From positions 4,216,001 to 4,280,000 of the forward strand of contig NC_029532.1 in the NCBI RefSeq assembly GCF_001577835.2: a stretch of DNA of 64,000 nucleotides. Direction: 5' to 3'. Position 1 is the stretch's first letter, and every line of letters begins with the position of its first letter. A program made the translations under genes and the position numbers. Below, in pieces: positions 55,956 to 64,000 of the stretch. This stretch comes from Coturnix japonica. Its lineage: Eukaryota > Chordata > Aves > Galliformes > Phasianidae. Under the pieces are notes generated by a model. That model was not told the origin of the DNA. It ran no database searches and saw only the letters and a list, made by a program, of their open reading frames with translations.

Positions 55956-56834
55956 TGCTTTTGGTGCTGCCTGGGGGTGGGAGCAGAGCTGGGCACTGTC
56001 TCCAATGGGCGCTTTGGGGCTGTGCTGTTTTGGCTGCTCCCAAAAGGGATGGGAGTGGATGATGGGATGGGGTGAGGGGACAGCCCTGGGCAGAGCAGCT
56101 CATTCCCCATCCCATCACCTGAGTGCAGAGCAGAGAAATTCCCTTTGGTCCCACCGTGCAACTGAGGGGACGATGCTATGGTGAATTGGTTCTAATGTCA
56201 TGAATGAGGGCAGGTGAGAAGGGAGAAGTGAAGTAAGGACCTGATGAAAATGGAAATTGGAAAGGGATCTTTTCTGAGGTCAGGGCTGGGCGGTTGCCCC
56301 CCACTGAGACACTTTTCCACTGGGCTTTTCCTACCTTCCTAAATGCTTGTTTTGGGGTCCCAATGTGGGGACCCCTCAGTTGTGCCCACCAGACAATGAT
56401 GATGCCCAGTAAGGGCTGGGGCTGCTTGCACCCTATTTCATCTTGAGAAAGGCAGCAGGGCTGAGCTGTGGGATTTACATCACCCACAGTCCCGTGCTGC
56501 TCCCCAGAACAGCATCGGCTGTGAGTGCCCATCTGCATTGTCCACACATAGCAGAACCAGGCAGGGTGGCACTGAAGGGGGGAGCTGAGGGATGAGAGCC
56601 GCTCAGTCCTTGTATGGCCATGCTGGGTGGCACACAGATCTGGGACAGGAACGAGCCTTGCATGGCCATGATGCCCACAGACAGTGTCACCATCTCTGTT
56701 CCCATTGCCTGCTTGGGGACATTGCCCACACCATGCAAGGAGGGATGCACACACCGGGACAGGCAGCTCACCTCTGTGCAGGGGGATGCAGTCTGTGCTC
56801 AGTGCCCAAGCCCAGCACTCACCTAATGGTGCAG

Positions 56835-56915
56835 CACCAGTCACACATATTGATTGATTAATCGATCATTGATGAATGCCCTGTAATTAATTCATTAATC
56901 CTCTGCTGTCGGGGA
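56835..56915. promoter_or_regulatory. Dense homeodomain-site cluster in PRRX2 intron
   Basis: About 80 bases hold ATTGATTGATTAATCGATCA, TTGATGAATGCC and CTGTAATTAATTCATTAATC. That is at least five TAAT/ATTA cores plus ATCGAT. Paired-type homeodomains, including PRRX proteins, bind TAATTA-like sites, so autoregulation is possible but unproven. Confidence 0.42.
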
Positions 56916-57673
56916 TCTCCTGCCCCATTTGTTTGCACTTAGTGTGGGGCTGGTGACATGTGAGGGGCTGGGAGCCTGACGTGTCCCATTGCAGAGACTG
57001 ATGAGTTCCAGCCGCTCCGGGGATCCGAGCACATCCCTGTCAAAGAGATGAGGGGCTCTGGGGAAGGGCCCACCTTAACCCTGACCCCCAGCCTGAGATG
57101 CAGGCCCTACAGCAAGGCTTCCTCTCCCCACATGGGGCCCTTCCACCGCTGTCACCCCATGCTGCTGCCATGGGACCTGCTCCCTGTGGGTAGGCTGGGG
57201 CTGGTGCCCAGGTGTCCATGGAAAGCCACAGAGCAGGCAGGAGCGATGCTCTTCTGATGGGACAGGCAGGGCGAGAGGCTGAGGTTGGGCTGATGTAGGT
57301 CAGAGCCTGCAAAAAGAACCCAGAAACAACACAAACGGCTGCCAGGTGTGGGTGTGGGCAAAAAGGGATCCCATTTCTAAATGGAGTTTCTGTCAAGGAA
57401 ACACCCCAGTACCAACCTTCCTCCATCCTCCTCTGACCCCAGGGGATGCCACAGGATCATTGTCGCACTCCTCCCTGCATGGCAGGGGATGCTCCATGCC
57501 CTGGGCTGCATTCAGGCCCTAGTAGATCAGCAGCACTTGGGCTCTGACTTGGGTTAGTTTGCCCACAGATGGGCTGAACACCCCCATAGGGGCTGTAGGA
57601 CACCCCCTGCAGCATGTGCTGGGAGGGAGAAAAATCCTAAACCAAATGCCTGGCTGGGCCAGGAAAGTCCCAT

Positions 57674-57703
57674 CCCCCCCCCCCCCCCCCCACACACACA
57701 CAC
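57674..57703. repeat. C18 run followed by (AC)n
   Basis: Eighteen C at 57,674-57,691, then six AC dinucleotides. Simple sequence. Confidence 0.9.
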
Positions 57704-57899
57704 TTATTTCTCAGTGCTGTGATTTTTCTTTCCCTGGAGCAGGGATGCTTATAGGAATGGGGTTGAAAACCTCTTGTGGTGCTATGGAGGGGACAGGGGT
57801 GCAGTGGGGATGTGGGGGTCCATTAGGAGCCCCCACAGCCCTATGGACACAGGGACACCTCGCTACCCCCCGGCTGTTGTGTCTGCTGTGATCAGGAAC

Positions 57900-58080
57900 A
57901 GCTCAGGGCGAGACTATTTCCCCTCTCCTTTCGGGCTGTTATTTCAGGGAACGGGGCTGATTCACGGGAAAAATATGAAATTTTGACTCCACGCGGCCAA
58001 GATGGGCGAATTTCAACGAATCAGCATTTTAAGAGAGCCTGGGCGTGTGTCTGTAGCTGGGAGGCTGATGAAATGATTTA
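57900..58080. promoter_or_regulatory. Candidate intronic regulatory element
   Basis: GGGCTGTTATTTCAGGG, GAAAAATATGAAATTTTGAC, GCGGCCAAGATGGGCGAATT (YY1-like AAGATGG) and CGAATCAGCATTTTAAG. Isolated CpGs and AT-rich words stand out from the intron around them. Confidence 0.36.
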
Positions 58081-59029
58081 GAGCTTTGAGGCTGCCTCGT
58101 TAGGAACCCTTCCTCCCTCCCAGGGAGTGGGGCTGTCACCCCCTTTCCCAGCGCTGCTTTCCTCCGGCACTGGGCAATTTCTCCACCCCCCATCCCCCTC
58201 CCGCTGGGGCTGGGAAGTGATGGAGCTGAAGGGATGGGGCTGGGGGCAGGATGGGGCTGGCTGCTTTGCTGTGGTGAAGTCCCCTGGTTGGCATCGGGTT
58301 CCCATCTGCAGCTGGAAGGGTTTATCCTATGGGGGGGTGTGGGGGGACAGCGGGGCTGGGATAGCATCACTGTGCTGTGGGGAAGCCCAGAGCATCCTTT
58401 AAAATGAGACAGGAGGGGTCAGGGATTTGGGTTTGTCATGGATCTGTTTGACATGGGGTCAGCAATGTCCGGGGAGGATGGGAATAGGAAAACCCATAGG
58501 AACGGTCTGAGTAGGGCTTTCAAGGCAACTTCCAGTGCCCACAGGAGAGGGGCACCCCCACATTTTGGAGAGATTTTTCTAAAGCCCCAACCCTTGTTGC
58601 GTTCCCATCATTACACCACGCAGAGACCTTCCCTTCTCAGCACCCCTCTCTAGCCAAAGGGGTCATCCAATGTAAAGACTGCTGAGGAGCATTGGGTGGG
58701 CATCAGAAACCTTGAGTGGGGGGGGGGAGGGTAAGGATCAAACCCTTCTGAGCTATATGGGGGAAAAGAAGATGATGGGTTTGGGGCTAAAGGGGACACT
58801 TTGGAGAGCACATTGCCCCATCACAGGCTGGGAACACCCCTGGGGACACAAGGATGGCAGAGCGCAGCCCCCACCCTGCAGCCCATCCCTGGGCGATGCA
58901 TGGCACCGGGCGGGTTCTAATTGAGCTGGAGGCCGAACGAGGTGCCCCCCGTGCTGCGGGGAGAAGCCGTGGAGCTCCTCAGCCTTCAGAAAACGGCAGT
59001 GGCAGCCGCCATCCCCCTCCCCTTCCCTC

Positions 59030-59185
59030 CTCTTCCCCCTTTGGAGCGGGTATAATAAAGCAGCTTTTCAGCTGCGGCTGCAGTGATAGATCAGGAAGAA
59101 TTGTATGAGTCTATTAAAGTCTGTGCGTCTCCGAATGGAGACTGCGGCTAAGCCAGGCGCCAGGCGCTCGCATTGAACCAGATGT
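59030..59185. promoter_or_regulatory. Candidate intronic regulatory element
   Basis: GGTATAATAAAGCAGC, TTTCAGCTGCGG (E-box CAGCTG), GTGATAGATCAGGAAG, GAGTCTATTAAAGTC and an inverted repeat GTCTCC-GAAT-GGAGAC at 59,127-59,142. It closes with a CpG-rich GGCGCCAGGCGCTCG-like end. The mix suggests an enhancer. Confidence 0.4.
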
Positions 59186-59429
59186 GCTCAGGCGCCGTCC
59201 TTTCCAGCCACTGCAGCTGAGAGGCTGCCGCCTTCACACGCGAGGAAACTGGCTTGCACATGGCAGGGGAGCGGGGGAGCACATGGCAGGAGGGGTGTGG
59301 GGAGGGGGTGGGGGGCACGGCCCTCCTGGCACAGCTGCAGGGTTGGGGGGGGGGGGATGCACAAAGGGGGAGAGAAGGCATTGCTGCAGGGGTTGTGCCT
59401 CCCCGGGGGCATGTGTGTGTGTGTGTGTG

Positions 59430-59860
59430 TGTGCTGGGGGGGTTGAATTGCACCCTATAGGGTAGTTGATGGTGGAGGGGATGTTGGTTTGCATAGCAGC
59501 TGAGCAAGGTATGGATGGGGTGTGTGGGGGGGATCACATTGTGCCCGGGACACTGCAGTGTTCAGGGGGTGTTGTATTGCACCTGGAGCTGTGCAAAGCA
59601 TTGATGGTGTGTGGGGGGGGGTTGCATTGTGTTCAAGCTGTGCAGGGCACTGCAGTATTGTGGGGGGGAGTTGCATTGCACACAAGCTGTTCAGGGTGTT
59701 GCGGTGTTGGGGGGAAAGTTGCATTGTATACAAGCTGTGCAGAGCATTGCAGTATTAAGATGGGGGGGGATGTATTGTACCGTGAGCTGTGCAAAACATT
59801 GATGGGGAGGTTACAGTGCACCCTGAGCCATGCAGAGGGGTCCCACAGGGGACACAGAGC
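59430..59860. repeat. ~50-bp minisatellite in PRRX2 intron, about eight copies
   Basis: The unit carries TTGCATTGTA, ACAAGCTGTGCAGGGCATTG, CAGTATTG and a G run. Unit starts at 59,533, 59,572, 59,622, 59,671, 59,719, 59,771 and 59,811 show spacings mostly of 48-52 bases, with shorter outer units. It is preceded by a (TG)n run at 59,411-59,431. Diverged, non-coding. Confidence 0.8.
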
Positions 59861-60116
59861 ATTGCGGGGCTGGGCTGGGCACCCCAAGCAGTGCAGGGCA
59901 TTGTGACAGGGACTGCAATGTGGCATTCCCTCTGAGCAGGGAATGAATGGAGGGGTCCTGCTGCACCCTGGTGTGCATGGATCAGCACGGCTGCATGGCC
60001 ATGTGGGACACCCATTCCCCTCCATTTTCAGTTTGGCAGCCATGTGTCTGTGATGTGGGGGCTGTAAAGACCTCGGGGGGAATTTTAACTGAAGGAAAAG
60101 ACCCAGCTCCCTCCCT

Positions 60117-60340
60117 TCCAAAAACAAAAAGAAACCAACCCCCTGTTTTTGTTTGAATTAAAAGAGGCTGAAGTGTTTCTATTGGTATTAGAGGTGTATA
60201 AAACCTGAAACAATTGTCAGAATGGAACCACCAGGCACCATCCCCTTCGTGCTCCAACCCCAGCATGTTGTGTGTCATGGTTTTCAGTGGCTGTTCTGTA
60301 TCGTGACATCACGCAGTCAGATCCCTATCGTGACATATCA
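60117..60340. promoter_or_regulatory. Candidate intronic element with duplicated TATCGTGACAT
   Basis: The AT-rich part (TTTGAATTAAAAGAGGC, CTATTGGTATTAGAGG, CCTGAAACAATTGTCAG) is followed by two exact TATCGTGACAT copies at 60,299-60,309 and 60,326-60,336. The first is within a palindrome, CGTGA-CA-TCACG. Confidence 0.3.
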
Positions 60341-60614
60341 AGCAGATCTGTCAAAGCCTTTGGGGGAGCGCATTGTGCTTTATGGGATCTGTGAGTGAGC
60401 ACCCAGAGGTGGCTGAGCTGCACCCAGCACTAATTCCAATATGACCACACTGAGCTCCTGGGTGGGTCTCGGGGGTCTCAGTGTGGCAAGAAGGAGACAG
60501 GAGGGATGGCAGTGGTGTGATGAATAGAGGGGTCTCAGCTCTGAGGTGCTCCATGCAAGCGGGACCCCAACACAGCCCCCTCTCATCCCCAGCATCATCA
60601 CACCTGCGCCCAGC

Positions 60615-60740
60615 GGGGCTGTGTGTTAACCCACAAATAGTTAAATGGGTTTGGTCTGGGGGAAAGCAGAAAAAAAAAAAGAGGGAGAAAAGATACGAGC
60701 CACTTATTAAAATGAATGTTTTACAATAAATTTGGCGAGG
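60615..60740. promoter_or_regulatory. Weak candidate intronic element
   Basis: GTGTTAACCCACAAATAGTT, then an A-rich run, then CCACTTATTAAAATGAATG and TTACAATAAATTTGGCGAGG. AT-rich and unique apart from the A run. The evidence is composition only. Confidence 0.25.
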
Positions 60741-61257
60741 GGCCACCGACCTCAAATGAAAACCAGACCGAAGGACGGCAATGCTGCTCGCTGGAGAGGG
60801 TTTGTGGGATGAGTACGTGCGTGCCCATGGGGTGCTCAGAGTGGGGTATGGGGACAGGAGCTCACAGCCACCATCACACCACCCCAGTGTGTTGGTGATC
60901 CCATCCTGGGATGCTCCAGTGGTGGCTGTGGGCTGCAGGATGGGTTTGGGGCAGGTGATTGGTGTTGGAATGGGGCTCGGTGGCATCTCCGCCTGGAAAA
61001 TGCCCTTTTGGCTGCAAAAAGGTGGAGATGGGGGGAGTGGGTGCCAGGTTCTGGTCCTGCTGCCTCCAGCTGCCTGAGGGGGCACCCCATGGGGCTGTCC
61101 CCTGGTCCCCATATGCTTTCTTCCCTCGATCTTGGCAATGACCCTGATGCAATTAGGGCAGCATGTTAACCTGGAGGACTGGTGTTGGGTTTCAGTGCCA
61201 GATGCCATTGGGGCGGCCTCTCTATGGGCTTTTGCTTATTAAATTTCAAGAAATCAC

Positions 61258-61295
61258 CTTTTTTTTCCTCCTTTTTTTTTTTTTTAGTTTTCAGT
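61258..61295. repeat. T-rich run
   Basis: Two runs of T (eight and thirteen) separated by CCTCC, then T-rich sequence. No recognisable retroposed copy is attached. Confidence 0.8.
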
Positions 61296-62374
61296 TTTTT
61301 GCCGTGGGGGAGGAAGGCTGGGATTGTCATGCCAGGAGCCTCTGGCTGGCAGCCAGCCACTCCTGCTATGCAGCCCTGCCTGATTAGTTGTATGTCCTAA
61401 ACACTGTGTCACCCTCCCTGTACCTGGATGGGCACCCCCAGGGAAAAGCACTTTGCAGCCAGAGCTGAGTTTTGCTATTGCAGTATGGTGAGGTCTGTCC
61501 CAGCATCACCTCCCACCCCAGTGTCAGCCATCCCAGCACAGTCCATCCCCAAATCCCATCCCGCTGCAGCTCCAGCTCTGTCACAGCCCTGTCCATTCCT
61601 GCAGCCCGGCTTCCTCCATCCTCAGGGCCTGAGCAGAGCGTTTCCTCGTGCACTGCTCACACATCTGTTAGCTATCATGGCTCTGCCAGGCTCTGTGCTC
61701 AGCTATTTCAATGCGCAGCAGCAAGGGCGCTGGGAAACAGCAAGGCTGCAGCCCGGGTGGGTGCCTCAGTGTGCTCATGGTGCTCTTGTGGGCTCCCAAA
61801 GCCTCATGTGATGCTGCAGCTGATGGCTCCAGGAGGGGACGTGGCACATGCAGCACTGAGCCCAAGGGATGTGTGATGTGGGTGCCCTGGGTTGGTGCCA
61901 CCCTGCAGCCACGTGGGATGGGGTTTTCTCCCCGTGGTGGGATTGTTCTGGTGAAGGGAAAGGCAAGATCAGGCCCTTGGCCCTGGGGAAACAAACAAGC
62001 TCCATTCTGGTCCCCAAACCCTCGTGATCTACATGGCCCCATCATGCTTCCTACACTAAAGACAAGCTGTGCCAAAAAGCAGCCAGCACAGAGCTCCAAG
62101 CACAGCCCTGCAGGGATTCAGAATGACACCCAGTGCTCTCCCAGTTCATTTGGGCCACAGTGGGTGCCCACACCATCCCCAGCGATGGGGGATGCTCACG
62201 GAGCACCTCTGTGCAGGATGCTGTCCAAACTCATCCATCTGCAGCGCTGGGTGGTTGCTGGCTGGTGCAGCAGCAAACCCCATGACCATAAAGCAGCCAG
62301 CTGCTGCCTGTCAGTGAGCGGAGCTAAGACCCTCCCGGGACGGCCTTGGCCTCTTTTTTTTGGTACAGGCTTTT

Positions 62375-62585
62375 TGCTGCTCCTTTATAACAGAGACACT
62401 TTTCCCCCAGCAAAACTGGCAGCCTGTAAAAACGTGTCAGCGTTTCAGTTTTTTCACAATTAATGAGGTGAAACATCCTCGGAAACATTTTGCTGTAATG
62501 TTTCTCCGGTAGCTGAGACTTACCCCTCTCTTAAATTTTTAACGTCCGCCACTTGATCCGAGAAAGTTTCCTTCGGACTCAGCAC
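62375..62585. promoter_or_regulatory. Strong candidate conserved intronic element
   Basis: About 200 bases of unique AT-leaning DNA: CTCCTTTATAACAGAGACAC, GCCTGTAAAAACGTGTCAGC, TTTTTTCACAATTAATGAGG, GAAACATTTTGCTGTAATG and CTCTTAAATTTTTAACGTCC, with single CpGs. This texture is typical of vertebrate conserved non-coding elements around homeobox genes. No open frame is credible. Confidence 0.43.
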
Positions 62586-63204
62586 ATTTGGACCCCCCCA
62601 GGCTCTCCTGCTCCCATTGAGCTTCTGGATTTATTGGGATATAGGGAGCTGGGGCTGGGCTGGAAGGGGAGGGAGCAGTTGTGGGATGGGATGGGGCAGC
62701 AGAAGAGCCCTGAGGAGGATGGCAGCCCCAGACCCCCATCCCCATGCCTTTTTGAGGCTCCTGAGGTGGCTCTGAATGGCGCAGCATTGTCCCAAGCAAA
62801 GCGTGCTTCTTACCTTCCTTGGGCTTTTGGAGGTGATTTGGGGATATCAGCACCTGCAGTGGGATGGGTGGTTTCCAGTGGTTTCCATCTTTGCTCCCGT
62901 GGCCATCTTTGTGCCCTACTATATGAGTCAGACACCATTCCCGCTATGTCTCCATCCTTTGTCACGCTCGTGGCCAAGCACAAAACCAACTCTGTGCCCA
63001 CACCTTCATCCTCTAAGCTGTGGGAAAAAGGGATCTGGATAACGGGGAACCCCTGGGGGTGGGAATTCCCAGGGCAGAGAGCTCTGCTCAACCCCATCAC
63101 GACCCCAAGGGCAGCGCTTCCTCCTGATGGCCGCAAGGAACCGGTTAATGGAGCACATGGAGCTCACTGGACGTCATCGCTGGAGCTCGCCTCGCTTCCC
63201 TGGA

Positions 63205-63665
63205 GTATATAAAGGGATGAAGGGAGTCCACATGTTTACCGAGAGAGACCATGGGAGAAACGAAAGACATTGTTTTTCCAAAGGATTTCTTGGCTGTAAA
63301 AGGCCTCCACCACCCTGCGGCTTCCCTGATGAAGGCCCAGCGTTAATTTGTTAAATCCACATCAAGTGCCCGGAGAACCAGTTGTTTATTTTTGCTAATT
63401 CAGCCGGCCGAGATCAAATTGGGGTTTTATTTGTTAAGGATAAACCTTAATTAATAAAAGCTATTTATTTGGTTAGAGCCGGCTGCAGCCTGAGGGTCAG
63501 ATATGCCATGATCATTATTTCAAGTAAAACAAACCCAAAACGTCTCTCAACAGTTTGAAAAACGTAGAAACTTAGAGGGCTGAATTTATTTGTCTTAGGA
63601 AGAATTTACAGCTAATTCCCTCCAGGCTATTTCAACCCTTAAATTATACCCGAGAAGAAGAAAGA
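63205..63665. promoter_or_regulatory. Strong candidate conserved intronic element
   Basis: About 460 bases with very many homeodomain and FOX-like words: GTTTATTTTTGCTAATTCAG, GGTTTTATTTGTTAAGGATA, CCTTAATTAATAAAAGC, TATTTATTTGG, GATCATTATTTCAAG, GAATTTATTTGTC and CCCTTAAATTATACCC. It is strikingly AT-rich and unique inside a GC-rich intron. It is the largest such island in the window and the best single candidate for a PRRX2 enhancer. Inferred. Confidence 0.47.
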
Positions 63666-63670
63666 AGGAA

Positions 63671-63683
63671 GGGGGGGGGGGGG
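63671..63683. repeat. G13 homopolymer
   Basis: Thirteen consecutive G directly after the AT-rich island. Confidence 0.9.
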
Positions 63684-64000
63684 AACCAACACAAAAATGC
63701 CATTCCAGGAGGAGCAGGAAAGTAAATGGTACAGCAGATTGGATCATCTGGGTGGGGGGGTCGGAATTTCAGGCTTAAAGGTCTTTGGCAAACAAATGGA
63801 ACGTGCAAAATAATGCAACAGCAAAAAGCTGTGGCTGGTGTGGAGCTCCACACCATTGGGAATGGAAGATGTGAGCATCTCAGTGAGCTGGGGGTGGCAC
63901 GGCATCACTGGGTGCTTGCTGGAGGAGGCTGGAAGTCAAAGCAGAGCTGGGGTGGAAATCCTGTGTGAGTCACTGTGCTGCAGTGCACATCACCCGCTTA

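Larger units (their letters stand above)
54015..64000 (+). other. PRRX2: PRRX2 intron 1 (5' part)
   Basis: From the donor at 54,015 to the end of the window, no further PRRX2 exon is seen: no homeodomain WFQNRRAKFRR-type sequence in any frame. The first intron is therefore at least 10 kb. It holds the CpG-island tail to about 54,600, simple repeats, a ~50-bp minisatellite and several candidate regulatory islands listed separately. The remaining stretches (54,600-55,820, 56,000-56,830, 58,080-59,030, 60,740-62,370, 62,590-63,200) are unique GC-rich DNA without recognisable features. Confidence 0.85.

Noticed and set aside
1-64000. Retroviral or other capsid-bearing elements, CRISPR arrays, tRNA and rRNA genes
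   Set aside because: Looked for but not seen. The only dispersed repeats recognised are CR1 LINE fragments.

Overview
The window looks like a galliform bird genome, most likely chicken (Gallus gallus), from the GC-rich microchromosome matching human 9q34.11 (chicken chromosome 17, from memory). The evidence is: intron-containing vertebrate genes; several 5'-truncated CR1 LINE fragments with bird-type 3' ends; many GC-rich minisatellites; and the gene order NTMT1 (+), ASB6 (-), PRRX2 (+), as in mammals. No search could be run, so species and chromosome are inferred.

Layout. Positions 1-41,090 hold no protein-coding gene that I can support. This is a gene-poor flank of mostly unique DNA. It carries CR1 fragments (2.2, 15.8, 19.1, 25.2 and 29.1 kb), homopolymer and pyrimidine tracts (including a 47-C run at 20.8 kb), a 27-bp minisatellite (30.3 kb), an 800-bp TATTCC/CATTCC array (37.5-38.3 kb), and an 8-bp array with an assembly gap (40.1-41.1 kb). 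Scattered AT-rich islands dense in homeodomain, octamer, CRE, C/EBP and RFX-type words look like conserved regulatory elements, but conservation cannot be tested here. Positions 41.1-54 kb are compact. NTMT1 (223 aa, four exons) starts at a CpG promoter with an E-box and a palindromic CRE. It is followed tail to tail by ASB6 (458 aa, six coding exons). ASB6's GC-rich promoter faces a 30-bp minisatellite (49.1-50.2 kb), and then comes the CpG island and first coding exon of PRRX2 (53,771-54,014). From 54,015 to the end is PRRX2 intron 1, with further candidate regulatory islands and a ~50-bp intronic minisatellite. The homeodomain exons lie beyond the window.

How the genes relate. NTMT1 (protein N-terminal methyltransferase) and ASB6 (substrate receptor of a Cullin5 ubiquitin ligase) are broadly used housekeeping-type genes. 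PRRX2 is a mesenchymal paired-type homeobox gene. They share location, not a pathway. The AT-rich islands are most simply read as long-range enhancers, perhaps of PRRX2. I found no tRNA, rRNA, CRISPR array, retroviral element or clearly novel multi-gene system. The most distinctive signals are the tandem arrays beside the two housekeeping promoters, including a 120-bp higher-order repeat at 49,951-50,190.
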